Source: Sutcliffiella horikoshii
GTDB lineage: Bacteria > Bacillota > Bacilli > Bacillales > Bacillaceae_I
DNA length: 64,000 bases
Assembly (NCBI RefSeq): GCF_021991925.1
Contig: NZ_RXZI01000002.1
Span: 248,001-312,000, forward strand
Direction of reading: 5' to 3'
Position 1 is the stretch's first letter, and each line of letters starts with the position of its first letter. Below are positions 1 through 8,263 of the stretch, one piece after another. The notes under the pieces are model-generated. The model saw only the letters and a list, made by a program, of their open reading frames with translations, did not search any database and was not told where the DNA came from. The translations under genes were made by a program, and so were the position numbers.

Positions 1-121
1 TGAAGCGACTCGCCGTATTTCCCATCCTTCGAACTTAAATTCAGCTTGAATCAGTGTTGGAAGACTTACAATTCATACGACCGTTACAACAATTAAACGA
101 ATAGAGTGGTGTTTTCTTTTT

Positions 122-1393
122 ATGGATTTAACTATTTCTCACTTAGAAAATTTAAAACTAAAAGAATTATACGAGTTTGCCCGTCAGCACAAGGTTTCCT
201 ACTACAGCAAGCTGACCAAAAAAGAACTTATTTTTGCTATTTTAAAAGCTCAGGCTGAAAAAGACGGCCTGTTGTTCATGGAAGGGGTTTTAGAGGTCAT
301 CCAATCGGAAGGCTTCGGTTTCCTACGTCCAATCAACTATTCTCCAAGTTCAGAAGACATCTATATTTCCGCATCACAAATCCGTCGTTTTGACCTTCGA
401 AATGGGGACAAGGTATCTGGAAAGGTGCGTCCTCCAAAAGAGAATGAGCGCTATTACGGACTTTTACATGTAGAAGCGGTGAACGGGGACGATCCGGAAT
501 CTGCAAAAGAACGTGTGCATTTCCCAGCTTTGACGCCTTTATATCCGGATCGCCAAATTGTGTTGGAAACAAAGCCTAAAGGCCTTTCCACACGTATCAT
601 GGACTTGATTGCACCGGTAGGTTTCGGTCAGCGAGGTCTAATCGTTGCCCCTCCTAAAGCTGGTAAAACGATGTTGATCAAGGAAATTGCGAACAGCATC
701 ACGACAAATCATCCGGAAGCGGAACTGATTGTCCTTTTGATCGACGAACGTCCTGAGGAAGTAACAGACATCGAGCGTTCCGTTGCTGGAGACGTGGTAA
801 GCTCTACATTTGACGAAGTGCCTGAAAACCACATCAAAGTGGCTGAGCTTGTATTGGAGCGTGCACTTCGCCTTGTAGAGCACAAGCGTGACGTAATTAT
901 CCTGATGGACAGCATCACACGTCTGGCACGTGCGTACAACCTGGTCATCCCGCCAAGTGGACGTACACTTTCTGGTGGTATCGACCCAGCAGCATTCCAC
1001 CGTCCAAAGCGTTTCTTCGGTGCTGCACGGAATATTGAAGAGGGTGGAAGCTTGACGATCCTTGCGACCGCACTTGTGGACACTGGTTCCCGTATGGATG
1101 ATGTCATCTATGAGGAATTCAAAGGTACAGGTAACATGGAGCTGCATCTTGACCGTCAACTTGCAGAACGCCGTATCTTCCCGGCCATCGACATCCGTCG
1201 TTCCGGTACGCGTAAAGAAGAGCTTCTTATCCCGAAAGATCATCTGGATAAGCTATGGGCCATCCGCAAAACGATGTCCGACTCTCCGGATTTTGCAGAA
1301 AAACTATTGCGTAGACTTCGCCAGTCCAAGACAAATCAGGAATTCTTCGAAATGCTGGAAGAGGACCAAAAGGCTGGAACGGCAAAACGCTAA
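122..1393 (+). CDS. rho: Transcription termination factor Rho
   Basis: Hexameric RNA-dependent ATPase that releases RNA polymerase from untranslated transcripts in the cytoplasm. The 423-residue product has the N-terminal helical Rho domain (about 1-50), an RNA-binding cold-shock-like domain (about 52-120, with GFGFLRP) and the RecA-type ATPase domain. The Walker A motif PPKAGKT is at 177-183, [13 protein letters not shown] follows at about 201-213, and the R-loop and Q-loop region lies near [14 protein letters not shown]. Length matches the Bacillus family. The ATG at 122 has only a weak upstream purine stretch. The 121 bases before it show no complete gene. It is followed by its own terminator, so it is probably transcribed alone or with a gene upstream of the window. 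Confidence 0.97.
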   Translation: MDLTISHLENLKLKELYEFARQHKVSYYSKLTKKELIFAILKAQAEKDGLLFMEGVLEVIQSEGFGFLRPINYSPSSEDIYISASQIRRFDLRNGDKVSGKVRPPKENERYYGLLHVEAVNGDDPESAKERVHFPALTPLYPDRQIVLETKPKGLSTRIMDLIAPVGFGQRGLIVAPPKAGKTMLIKEIANSITTNHPEAELIVLLIDERPEEVTDIERSVAGDVVSSTFDEVPENHIKVAELVLERALRLVEHKRDVIILMDSITRLARAYNLVIPPSGRTLSGGIDPAAFHRPKRFFGAARNIEEGGSLTILATALVDTGSRMDDVIYEEFKGTGNMELHLDRQLAERRIFPAIDIRRSGTRKEELLIPKDHLDKLWAIRKTMSDSPDFAEKLLRRLRQSKTNQEFFEMLEEDQKAGTAKR

Positions 1394-1408
1394 CAATATA
1401 AAACTAAT

Positions 1409-1446
1409 GCGCGCCCTGCTTCGGCGGGGGGCGTTTTGTATTTTTG
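1409..1446 (+). terminator. Rho-independent terminator of rho
   Basis: A GC-rich stem (CGCCC at 1412-1416 with GGGCG at 1429-1433, plus flanking pairs) around a TTCG-containing loop is followed by TTTTGTATTTTT, 15 bases after the rho stop codon. Confidence 0.8.
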
Positions 1447-1478
1447 TGAGGGAGGAGCGGAGTGTGTGAAAACGGAAA

Positions 1479-1692
1479 TGTCCAAAGATTTGCCGTTTCT
1501 GTACAAACATTTTGCATTCTTGTCCAAAGATTTCGGTTACTTGTCCGAAGTTTCCTCTCAAATGTCCGAACGGAATTTTAAAATGTCGAAACCACCTGTA
1601 ATTTTGACCGAACGTTCCTGTAGAATGTCCGAACCGACGTAAAAAGAGCTCTATGAATGTCCGAACAAGCGAGGTAAATGTCCGAACCCAGT
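1479..1692 (+). repeat. Phased 21-bp degenerate tandem array, box TGTCCGAA
   Basis: The box TGTCCRAA (or a one- to two-base variant) begins at 1479, 1500, 1521, 1542, 1563, 1584, 1605, 1626, 1658 and 1679. The spacing is exactly 21 bp for every step except one of 32 bp. Between boxes the sequence is variable and A/T-rich. A lone further copy begins at 1749. The array lies after the rho terminator and before the rpmE promoter. The same box is found on the opposite strand at 12818-13018. I recognise no published element with this pattern. Confidence 0.85.
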
Positions 1693-1825
1693 TCCACCAC
1701 CTCAAAATCGAGTAAAAAACACGAATATAATGCTCTTCCGCAAAAAAATGTCCGTCCAACCATCAACATCCCCCACAAGGAAAACATTGGCTACCCCACC
1801 TTTGCATATAACTCCAAAAGTAATC

Positions 1826-1854
1826 TTGCAAAACGTGTCATAAGTTGATATAAT
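1826..1854 (+). promoter_or_regulatory. SigA promoter of rpmE2
   Basis: TTGCAA (1826-1831) and a perfect TATAAT (1849-1854) are separated by 17 bp. Transcription would start near 1861, giving a leader of about 100 bases. Confidence 0.8.
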
Positions 1855-1860
1855 TTCATC

Positions 1861-1959
1861 AGTGTGTTTTTAAGATAAGTGATGGCGACCCAAGTGGTTG
1901 GTATCATTTGAATGATAACTCTGTTTCGAAAGACTCAGGGCGAAAAGGAGATGACAAGA
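1861..1959 (+). promoter_or_regulatory. Structured leader of the L31 gene, candidate ribosomal-protein leader
   Basis: The roughly 100-base 5' untranslated region contains a small hairpin (ATCATT-TG-AATGAT, about 1903-1916) and further short complementary stretches before the ribosome binding site. L31 genes in Firmicutes are known to carry autoregulatory leaders. Assigning this leader to that class is an inference from position and foldability only. Confidence 0.4.
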
Positions 1960-2205
1960 ATGAAAGCTGGAATTCACCCGGATTACCGTAAAGTTGTATT
2001 CATGGACATCAACACTAGTTTCAAATTCATCACAGGTTCTACGATGAAAACAAACGAAACTATTGAATGGGAAGACGGTACTACTTACCCTCTAATCAAA
2101 GTTGAGATCTCTTCTGATTCTCACCCATTCTACACTGGACGTCAGAAGCATGCTGCTGCTGATGGACGTGTTGAGCGTTTCAACAAAAAATACGGCCTTA
2201 AGTAA
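1960..2205 (+). CDS. rpmE2: Ribosomal protein L31, type B (zinc-independent)
   Basis: Protein of the large ribosomal subunit that helps bridge the two subunits. The 81-residue product begins [14 protein letters not shown] and includes SDSHPFYTG, typical of type B L31. It contains no cysteine, so it lacks the CxxC zinc site of type A L31. The ATG at 1960 is chosen because AAAGGAG lies 9 bases upstream. An in-frame ATG at 1951 sits directly against the Shine-Dalgarno sequence and is unlikely. It occupies the position that rpmE holds after rho in B. subtilis. A terminator follows directly. Confidence 0.95.
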   Translation: MKAGIHPDYRKVVFMDINTSFKFITGSTMKTNETIEWEDGTTYPLIKVEISSDSHPFYTGRQKHAAADGRVERFNKKYGLK

Positions 2206-2212
2206 TAAAGTA

Positions 2213-2250
2213 AAACAGGCAGGTTATCCTATATCTTGCCTGTTTTTTTA
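2213..2250 (+). terminator. Terminator of rpmE2
   Basis: AACAGGCAGG pairs with CTTGCCTGTT around an 11-base loop and is followed by seven T. Confidence 0.85.
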
Positions 2251-2270
2251 CTTCTATTTTTACATAATTC

Positions 2271-2303
2271 AGTGCTTAGGTTCAGGTCGCTAAGCACTTT
2301 TTA
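2271..2303 (+). terminator. Second hairpin between rpmE2 and tdk, possible attenuator
   Basis: AGTGCTTAG (2271-2279) and CTAAGCACT form a perfect 9-bp stem followed by TTTTATA. It lies 33 bases before the tdk start, so it could be a backup terminator of rpmE2 or an attenuator ahead of tdk. Confidence 0.55.
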
Positions 2304-2335
2304 TACGTAAAATTTTCAAAAAGGAGAGGCCGTTT

Positions 2336-2941
2336 ATGTATGTAATGAAGCATTCCGGTTGGGTGGAAGCGATTTGTGGCAGCATGTTTTCGGGTAAATC
2401 CGAAGAACTGATTCGCCGCATGAGACGTTCCCAATTTGCCAAGCAGGAAATTCAAGTATTTAAGCCAGCCATCGATAACCGTTATAGTGATGAAGCTGTT
2501 GTTTCCCACAATGGAACCTCCATCATTGCCATGCCAGTTCCAACGTCGCAATCGATTTTGGATCAGGTAGAAGAGAATACGGATGTTGTCGGCATTGATG
2601 AAGTGCAATTTTTCGATGATCAAATTGTGGAAGTGGTACAGGAATTGGCCAACAAAGGCTACTGTGTCATTGTTGCTGGACTAGATCAGGACTTCCGTGG
2701 AGAGCCGTTCGGAAAAATGCCGGAGCTTTTGGCAATAGCAGAATCCGTGACGAAGCTGCAAGCGGTTTGTGCCGTCTGTGGATCCCCTGCAAGCCGTACA
2801 CAACGTTTGATCAATGGTGAACCGGCTTGTTACGATGACCCAATCATATTGGTGGGCGCTTCGGAATCATACGAACCTCGCTGTCGCCATCATCATGAAG
2901 TTCCTCACAAAGTGTCCGTACTGCAAGCAATGAAAAAATAA
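2336..2941 (+). CDS. tdk: Thymidine kinase
   Basis: Phosphorylates thymidine to dTMP with ATP in the pyrimidine salvage pathway. The 201-residue type II thymidine kinase has its P-loop GSMFSGKS at 15-22 and the catalytic Glu89 in DEVQFF. The lasso zinc site is Cys145, Cys148, Cys183 and His186 (CAVC and CRHH). The ATG at 2336 follows AAGGAGAGG by about 6 bases. Its order after rpmE and before prfA matches B. subtilis. The last ten residues are slightly longer than the B. subtilis form. Confidence 0.96.
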   Translation: MYVMKHSGWVEAICGSMFSGKSEELIRRMRRSQFAKQEIQVFKPAIDNRYSDEAVVSHNGTSIIAMPVPTSQSILDQVEENTDVVGIDEVQFFDDQIVEVVQELANKGYCVIVAGLDQDFRGEPFGKMPELLAIAESVTKLQAVCAVCGSPASRTQRLINGEPACYDDPIILVGASESYEPRCRHHHEVPHKVSVLQAMKK

Positions 2942-3184
2942 TGAAGCTCTTTTCTCAAATATTGTAGCTATCATCAAGAAAAAAATTTACCGCTTTAGTT
3001 CATCCAATATGCAAGTGTTCTGATTCATACAAGCAGGAAAATAGCACGACAGTAACGTAGTCAACGGATGATACTAACATATTTATAAGCAACCATGTTT
3101 GCGAAAACAACCAATAATATTTCCTAAATTTAGTCCGTAAGATATAAGAAAAAGAGGATACGCTAAGAAACAGGAGGTGTTTGC

Positions 3185-3622
3185 ATGAAACATGCAGTCC
3201 TGTTACTGGTGGTATGCTCTTTTTTTATTAGTGGATGCAGCGGCGAACAGCGCTTTGGCGCGAAGGAAGATTTCGATGGAGAGCGATTGATTGGTGTGAG
3301 GAACGATGATCAAGAGGGCTTTTATAGACGAGACCTCGATACAGAGGACTACAACACCAACCAAAATCCAAATTTCCTTGATCTCTCAGAAGACCGTCTC
3401 GACTATGGAGACGATCAAAATAAGTTTGTTGAAGTAATTGAGATGAACAGCGACCTTGAACCTGGACCCGTCTACATAACCGGAGACACGGCAAGAGTCA
3501 CTGCCTATGCGCCAAGTGGCATCTCAAAAAAAGAAAAGAAACGTGTGCAAAAAGAGCTCAACGAAAAGTTTCTTGAGGTCACACCCCGCTACCACGTCAA
3601 GCTGACAATTAAAGAAAGATAA
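3185..3622 (+). CDS. Putative lipoprotein, unknown function
   Basis: The 145-residue product has a lipoprotein signal: Lys2, a hydrophobic stretch of about 12 residues and the lipobox ISGC with the lipidated cysteine at 18. The middle is acidic and polar (about 20-85). The C-terminal 50 residues look like a small alpha/beta domain (VYITGDTARVTAYAP then a basic helix). That faintly recalls the YhcN/YlaJ sporulation lipoproteins, but the resemblance is weak and I do not assign it. CAGGAGGTG lies just before the ATG. It sits alone between tdk and prfA, preceded by 243 bases with no recognisable feature. Confidence 0.8.
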   Translation: MKHAVLLLVVCSFFISGCSGEQRFGAKEDFDGERLIGVRNDDQEGFYRRDLDTEDYNTNQNPNFLDLSEDRLDYGDDQNKFVEVIEMNSDLEPGPVYITGDTARVTAYAPSGISKKEKKRVQKELNEKFLEVTPRYHVKLTIKER

Positions 3623-3624
3623 GC

Positions 3625-3664
3625 ATGACTCGTTCTGAATTTTCGGGACGGGTTTTTCTTTTAT
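3625..3664 (+). terminator. Terminator of the lipoprotein gene
   Basis: ACTCGTTCT and GGGACGGGT pair with G-U wobbles around a short loop, followed by TTTTTCTTTT. Confidence 0.6.
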
Positions 3665-3700
3665 AGGTGGGACTTCCAGCCAGTTCCGGCGATGATGGTT

Positions 3701-3729
3701 TTGACGCACTACTTAACGTATACTATAAT
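3701..3729 (+). promoter_or_regulatory. SigA promoter of prfA-prmC
   Basis: TTGACG (3701-3706) and a perfect TATAAT (3724-3729) are separated by 17 bp. Confidence 0.8.
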
Positions 3730-3794
3730 TAGAATGTTGTAGATATAAAAATAATTACAGAATTGTTCTGTATACATTATAGAGGTGAATGCAC

Positions 3795-4865
3795 GTGTTT
3801 GATCGTTTGCAGGCAGTAGAGATGCGTTATGAGAAATTGACGGAGCTATTGAGTGATCCGGAAGTCATCAGCGATACGAAAAAGCTGCGCGAGTACTCAA
3901 AAGAGCAGTCCGATATTCAGGAGACGGTGGAAGCATACCGTGAGTACAAGGCTGTCAAAGAACAGTTGGACGATGCGAAAGCGATGCTTGAAGATAAATT
4001 GGATGCCGATATGCGCGAGATGGTGAAAGAGGAGATTTCTGAGCTTGAAGAGCAACAGGAAAGCTTGGCAGAGCGCCTACATATTCTTCTTTTGCCAAAA
4101 GATCCGAACGACGACAAGAACGTAATCATGGAGATCCGCGGAGCAGCGGGTGGAGATGAGGCGGCGTTGTTTGCAGGCGATCTATACCGCATGTACAGCC
4201 GATATGCCGAGGCTCAAGGCTGGAAAACAGAAGTGATGGAAGCGGCGTCCACAGGGGTCGGCGGCTACAAGGAGATCATTTTCATGATCTCTGGTAAAGG
4301 GGCATACTCCAAGCTTAAATTTGAAAATGGCGCACACCGTGTGCAACGTGTTCCGGAAACGGAATCTGGCGGACGGATTCACACTTCAACTGCGACGGTT
4401 GCTGTATTGCCTGAGGCGGAAGAAGTTGAAATCGAAATCCATGACAAGGATATCCGCGTAGATACATTCGCATCGAGTGGGCCAGGTGGACAATCCGTTA
4501 ACACGACGATGTCTGCCGTTCGTCTGACACATATCCCGACAAACACGGTGGTTTCCTGTCAAGACGAAAAATCACAGATCAAGAATAAAGAAAAAGCGAT
4601 GAAAGTCCTTCGTGCCCGTGTGTACGATAAGTTCCAACGCGAAGTACAAGCTGAATATGATGCGAACCGTAAGCAGGCGGTAGGTACCGGTGACCGCTCC
4701 GAGCGAATTCGTACGTACAACTTCCCGCAAAATCGTGTAACCGATCACCGTATCGGCCTGACCATTCAAAAACTTGATCAGATCCTTCAAGGAAAGCTTC
4801 AAGAAGTCATTGACGCACTGATCATGGAAGACCAAGCGCTAAGAATGGAACAGATGGAGAAATGA
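3795..4865 (+). CDS. prfA: Peptide chain release factor 1
   Basis: Recognises UAA and UAG stop codons and triggers peptide release on the ribosome. With the GTG at 3795 the product is 356 residues (MFDRLQAVE), the same length as B. subtilis RF1. GAGGTG lies 7 bases before this GTG. The upstream in-frame ATG at 3789 is only one base from the Shine-Dalgarno sequence and is rejected. The stop-codon-reading region includes [14 protein letters not shown] (PET near 187-189). The catalytic GGQ is at 231-233 within [10 protein letters not shown]. Its stop codon overlaps the prmC start (ATGA), so the two are translationally coupled; PrmC methylates this GGQ glutamine. Confidence 0.97.
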   Translation: MFDRLQAVEMRYEKLTELLSDPEVISDTKKLREYSKEQSDIQETVEAYREYKAVKEQLDDAKAMLEDKLDADMREMVKEEISELEEQQESLAERLHILLLPKDPNDDKNVIMEIRGAAGGDEAALFAGDLYRMYSRYAEAQGWKTEVMEAASTGVGGYKEIIFMISGKGAYSKLKFENGAHRVQRVPETESGGRIHTSTATVAVLPEAEEVEIEIHDKDIRVDTFASSGPGGQSVNTTMSAVRLTHIPTNTVVSCQDEKSQIKNKEKAMKVLRARVYDKFQREVQAEYDANRKQAVGTGDRSERIRTYNFPQNRVTDHRIGLTIQKLDQILQGKLQEVIDALIMEDQALRMEQMEK

Positions 4866-5743
4866 TGAAGGCCATGAAGGTGTACGAAGCCCTGAACTGG
4901 GCTTCTTCTTTTTTAAAAAAGAACGATCGCGACGAAAATGCGGGAGAATTGTTGTTGCGACACCATATGAAACTGGATCGTGCCCAGCTTTTTAGTAGAA
5001 TGCAAGAAATGATGCCGATGGAGATGCAAAGCTCTTTCATTTTCAATGTGCATAAACATGTAGCTGGAATTCCAGTGCAGTACTTGATGGGAAAAGAGGA
5101 TTTCTACGGCCGCAGCTTTTTTGTTAGTGAAGAAGTATTGATTCCAAGGCCGGAAACAGAAGAGCTTGTCGTCGGCGTGTTGGACCGGGTGAAAAAGCAC
5201 TTTGGTGCTGGTTTTGAAGCTGATGCTGAAAAATTGAGCGTTGTGGATGTCGGGACAGGTAGTGGTGCCATTGCGATCACATTGGCGCTGGAAAATAGTC
5301 GCCTTTCGGTAAAGGCAACAGATATCGCCGGTGAATCCCTCGAAGTGGCGATAGATAATGCGGAAGCATTGGAGGCTGATGTAGAGTTTCTTCAAGGTGA
5401 CTTGCTGCTTCCATTCATCGAACAGGATATCAAGGTGGATGTGGTCGTTTCCAATCCACCCTATATTCCGCAAAAAGAATACGAGGGGTTATCAACGGTC
5501 GTGAAGGATTTCGAACCTTACCGCGCATTGGTCGGCGGCGTGTCAGGCTTGGAATTCTATGAGCGTTTCATGGACGAGCTTCCAAAAGTGCTGAAAGAGC
5601 GCGCAATTGTGGCGTTTGAAGTAGGCATGGGACAAGGTGAAGACGTGAAAGGGTTGCTGGAAAAGACATTTCCTCATGCGACGGTGGAGGTTGTGCTGGA
5701 CATCAACGGAAAAGATCGGATGGTATTTGCTGAGATAGGCTAA
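4862..5743 (+). CDS. prmC: Release factor glutamine methyltransferase PrmC (HemK family)
   Basis: Uses S-adenosylmethionine to methylate the glutamine of the GGQ motif in release factors. The 293-residue product has an N-terminal helical domain (about 1-90), the SAM-binding loop [12 protein letters not shown] (about 128-139) and the catalytic NPPY at 198-201. It overlaps prfA by four bases. ATG codons at 4862, 4865 and 4874 are all possible starts; coupling to prfA favours the first two. It belongs to the prfA transcript. Confidence 0.96.
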   Translation: MMKAMKVYEALNWASSFLKKNDRDENAGELLLRHHMKLDRAQLFSRMQEMMPMEMQSSFIFNVHKHVAGIPVQYLMGKEDFYGRSFFVSEEVLIPRPETEELVVGVLDRVKKHFGAGFEADAEKLSVVDVGTGSGAIAITLALENSRLSVKATDIAGESLEVAIDNAEALEADVEFLQGDLLLPFIEQDIKVDVVVSNPPYIPQKEYEGLSTVVKDFEPYRALVGGVSGLEFYERFMDELPKVLKERAIVAFEVGMGQGEDVKGLLEKTFPHATVEVVLDINGKDRMVFAEIG

Positions 5744-5871
5744 GTGAAGATAGGTTGTCTGAGTAGGTTCAAGTGAATAGAAGAAGGGAGCTGCACCTTG
5801 CTGCGGCTGGATTGGGCAAGGTGTGGTTGTTTATCGGTCGGCGGAAGCGTTTGGGTTTTTACGCCCCAGAT

Positions 5872-6183
5872 TTATGCTTCCATCATAGCTCCGTCTTCCT
5901 GCTGGGGTCTGGCAAGTGTCAGGCCTCTATTTGTTTTTTCTTCAACGAACTTCACAAAAGCTTGGCGGATTTCTTCCTTTTTTTCCGCTGTGCACAAATT
6001 TATCAACTGGGACAGGTTCGAATCATAAGAGATGGAGCGATGGTAGTGATGGTAAAATGCTTTACCCGTCATCCATCTGCCGCCTACCAGAATTTCGAAA
6101 ACGATAGGAATGCTGATGTGATTGAACGCACCCTTCATTTCTCCAATGCGAAATGCTTCAATGTTGCAAGTAAACGATCTCAT
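5872..6183 (-). CDS. Hypothetical protein, antisense orphan between prmC and spoIIR
   Basis: The 103-residue product is read leftwards from an ATG at 6183. On that strand GGAAAGGAAG lies about 9 bases upstream of the start. It begins MRSFTCNIEAFRIGEMKG and has a hydrophobic patch (HISIPIVFEILVGG). A charged helix follows near the end (EKKEEIRQAFVKFVEEK), then a short polar tail. There is no signal peptide or known motif. It is one of only a few - strand genes in the window. A rightward reading frame covers the same DNA, but its composition looks less protein-like. Function unknown. Confidence 0.55.
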   Translation of the reverse strand: MRSFTCNIEAFRIGEMKGAFNHISIPIVFEILVGGRWMTGKAFYHHYHRSISYDSNLSQLINLCTAEKKEEIRQAFVKFVEEKTNRGLTLARPQQEDGAMMEA

Positions 6184-6312
6184 AAAGCTATTCTTCCTTT
6201 CCAAAAATACATAAAATCTAAACTAACACGTCCTATTCATATACCCGCTCCCACCACCCTTAAAACCTCCAAACTAGCAAACTACCAAAACCAGTGAACT
6301 GGTGAATGGGGT

Positions 6313-6360
6313 TTCGACGTGGAAGGGAAAAATCCTTTGAGGGTCTGACCCCTTATTTTT
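6313..6360 (+). repeat. REP-like palindromic element, type A
   Basis: TTCGACG at 6313, then AAATCC, then the palindromic core GGGTCTGACCCC followed by TTATTTTT. It matches the other type A copies in the window. Confidence 0.8.
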
Positions 6361-6397
6361 CGACATCATCAATCCCGTCATCCCACTGGATTCCGCG

Positions 6398-6443
6398 TTC
6401 GACATGGGCGAGGGAATTCCTTCAGGGGTCTGACCCCTTTTTT
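6398..6443 (+). repeat. REP-like palindromic element, type A
   Basis: TTCGACA, GGGAATTCCTTC, then AGGGGTCTGACCCCTTTTTT. Second copy in tandem before spoIIR, in the same orientation as the first. Confidence 0.85.
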
Positions 6444-6539
6444 AAATTTTTTTAGTTTTATCTCTCAACTTTTTGCATTTTAGTAGTTTAGGATTTTTGG
6501 TTTTTGCCTAGACTGTTTGCTAGAGGGGAGTTGGGGGAT

Positions 6540-7235
6540 ATGTTGAAGAAAAATAAAATTACTTTATATATAGTATTACTTTTTGTGGGGGCTTATCTTT
6601 CGCTTTTGGGAGAGCAGGCGACGGCTGGAGCGGACGTGAAGAATGGTGCGATGGTGATTCCGGATGAGGCGATCAGGCTTCGCATCCTGGCCAACAGTGA
6701 TAACGAGCAGGATCAGGAGTTGAAACGGAAGATTCGTGACCGTGTAAACGAAGAGATCACGGTTTGGGTGGAAGGATTGACTTCGATGGAGAATGCTCGC
6801 GAAGTGATCACTGGCAACATGGATGAGATCGAACAGATCGTAGAAGAAGTTATGGCGGAAGAAGGCATGGTTCAGTCCTATAACGTCGATTTTGGCAGAG
6901 TGGACTTTCCAACAAAAATGTACGGCAAATTCATTTATCCTGCTGGGGATTATGAGGCAATCTTGATTACTCTTGGAAAAGGCACGGGAGCCAACTGGTG
7001 GTGCGTGCTATTCCCTCCATTATGTTTCTTGGACTTTTCAAATGGAGAGGCAACAGCAAGTCCTTTTGAAGAAGAGGAGACAGCGGAAGTGACGACGGTT
7101 GCAACTACAGTTAAAGCAGATGCTGCTGCAGAAAGTACACAAGAATTTATCGTGGACGAGGAACCAGAAGAAGTAGAAGTACAGTTCTTCCTAGTAGAAC
7201 TTCTATCTTCTCTATGGAATAAAATTGCCGGATAA
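6540..7235 (+). CDS. spoIIR: Stage II sporulation protein R
   Basis: Made in the forespore under SigF and exported, SpoIIR triggers the SpoIIGA protease that activates pro-SigE in the mother cell. The 231-residue product starts at the ATG at 6540 (MLKKNKITLYIVLL), with GAGGGGAG 9 bases upstream. An in-frame upstream start at 6504 lacks that support. An N-terminal membrane or signal segment covers about 6-24. The conserved domain includes PDEAIRLRILANSD and continues to VLFPPLCFLD. An acidic, threonine-rich stretch (about 170-210) precedes the hydrophobic C-terminus. Two REP-like elements lie directly upstream. I did not find a convincing SigF promoter. Confidence 0.93.
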   Translation: MLKKNKITLYIVLLFVGAYLSLLGEQATAGADVKNGAMVIPDEAIRLRILANSDNEQDQELKRKIRDRVNEEITVWVEGLTSMENAREVITGNMDEIEQIVEEVMAEEGMVQSYNVDFGRVDFPTKMYGKFIYPAGDYEAILITLGKGTGANWWCVLFPPLCFLDFSNGEATASPFEEEETAEVTTVATTVKADAAAESTQEFIVDEEPEEVEVQFFLVELLSSLWNKIAG

Positions 7236-7241
7236 GGTTCT

Positions 7242-7301
7242 ACTTTTTCACCTATCTCAATAGAGTAGTAATAGAAAAATTACTAGATGAGGTGAAAAAG
7301 T
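7242..7301 (+). promoter_or_regulatory. Long hairpin burying the ywlB ribosome binding site
   Basis: ACTTTTTCACCT (7242-7253) and AGGTGAAAAAGT (7290-7301) are perfect 12-bp arms. The stem continues inward with ATC/GAT and, after an unpaired bulge, TAGTAAT/ATTACTA (7266-7272, 7279-7285) around AGAAAA. The right arm contains the Shine-Dalgarno GAGGTG and ends on the base before the ywlB ATG. Folding would block translation. Confidence 0.8.
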
Positions 7302-7742
7302 ATGAAAATATTACGGTCTGCAACACAGGACGACCTTTGGGCATTACTGGTGTTTTTACGAAGAGCCAATATACATGTGGCTGGTTTGGAAGATAAAATA
7401 GAAGATTTTATCATTCTGGAAGAAGAGAATGAGGGTATTTGTGGAACAATAGGAATAGAAACGTACGGAAAAGCAGGGTTGTTGAGATCTCTCGTCATCG
7501 GGCCGGCTGTCAAACAGTTTCAGCTGTTGCAGATGTTCGAGCACACCCAACAGCACGCAAGAAAAAAGGGGCTTGAGCAGCTCTACCTAGTTACCAACAA
7601 AAACAACTTCATACAATTTTTCGAACTGCTCAACTTCTATCCACAACCTATACACACAGCACCACCAACCATGCTCGAATCCGACTTCTTTGCTGAAATC
7701 ACCCAACAAGCGGACTGCACCTTGATGGTATGTGAACTTTAA
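7302..7742 (+). CDS. ywlB: GNAT-family N-acetyltransferase (YwlB-like)
   Basis: The 146-residue product has the GNAT layout. An N-terminal strand and helix (MKILRSATQDDLWALLVFLR) lead to a beta strand with GICGTIGIE. The acetyl-CoA-binding strand and turn is about LLRSLVIGPAVKQFQLLQ, and the second half of the fold contains LEQLYLVTNKNNFIQFFELLNF. The substrate is unknown. The position between spoIIR and ywlC matches ywlB in B. subtilis. Its ribosome binding site (GAGGTG) lies inside a long hairpin immediately before the ATG. Three tandem REP-type units begin at the stop codon. Confidence 0.85.
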   Translation: MKILRSATQDDLWALLVFLRRANIHVAGLEDKIEDFIILEEENEGICGTIGIETYGKAGLLRSLVIGPAVKQFQLLQMFEHTQQHARKKGLEQLYLVTNKNNFIQFFELLNFYPQPIHTAPPTMLESDFFAEITQQADCTLMVCEL

Positions 7743-7842
7743 AGGGGTCAGACCCCTTTCATCAAGCTAACGCATTAACGTATAGCGGGTCAGACCCCTT
7801 TCATCAAGCTAACGCATTAACGCACAGCGGGTCAGACCCTTT
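7742..7842 (-). repeat. Type B REP-like tandem, three 42-bp units
   Basis: The core GGGTCAGACCC begins at 7745, 7787 and 7829, a period of exactly 42 bp. The intervening sequence (TTTCATCAAGCTAACGCATT and following bases) is nearly identical between the complete units. The same core and period recur, inverted, at 27003-27082 and in diverged form at 47129-47186. Confidence 0.9.
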
Positions 7843-7875
7843 TTAAAACCCCTTTTTATCTTTAAATCCACAAAG

Positions 7876-8263
7876 TTATCCACGGAATGGACAGGCTTTA
7901 TCCACAGTTTGTGGATAAGGCTTGTGTTATTTGTGGAAGTTCTTTATACTTTCAGGAGAAAAACCTTACATATTCACATGTTAATAGATTGTAGAATGAG
8001 GGATTATTTATGAATACGAAATTATGGGCTGTGGATAAAGAGAATCCGATTAAACATAGTTATCCACAGATCAAGCAGGCTGCTGACCTTTTAGAGCAGG
8101 GGGAAGTGGTGGCATTCCCAACGGAGACGGTATATGGACTTGGTGCGAATGCCTTGTCCGATCAAGCTGTATTAAAGATTTTTGAAGCGAAGGGACGTCC
8201 AAGTGACAACCCATTGATTGTGCATATAACGAAACAAGAGCAACTGACAGGACTTGTGGATAA
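7876..8263. promoter_or_regulatory. DnaA-box cluster at ywlC
   Basis: Five perfect 9-mers TTATCCACA or its complement TGTGGATAA lie at 7898-7906, 7910-7918, 8030-8038, 8060-8068 and 8255-8263. A one-mismatch copy (TTATCCACG) is at 7876-7884. Looser copies lie at 7865 and near 8530, 8564, 8573 and 8644. DnaA binding upstream of ywlC is known in B. subtilis as one of a handful of strong chromosomal DnaA clusters, so this appears to be the conserved counterpart. Such clusters titrate DnaA and affect replication initiation. Boxes flank the ywlC promoter and may also regulate that gene. Confidence 0.85.
7922..7950 (+). promoter_or_regulatory. Probable SigA promoter of ywlC
   Basis: TTGTGT (7922-7927) and TATACT (7945-7950) are separated by 17 bp, directly downstream of two perfect DnaA boxes. 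Confidence 0.6.

Noticed and set aside
1-121. Possible end of an upstream gene or a rho promoter
   Set aside because: No complete frame ends here with recognisable protein. TTGAAT at 46 and TACAAT at 67 are only 15 bp apart, too close for a confident promoter.
1304-1759. Open frames on both strands through the 21-bp array (leftward 151 codons, rightward 68 codons at 1436-1642)
   Set aside because: The 21-bp period makes heptad-like peptide patterns automatically. There is no ribosome binding site, the leftward frame runs into rho, and the related 20-bp array cannot code.
5773-6297. Rightward open frame covering the - strand gene between prmC and spoIIR
   Set aside because: The leftward frame has a good ribosome binding site and more protein-like composition. 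This one is Cys/Phe-rich without a site.
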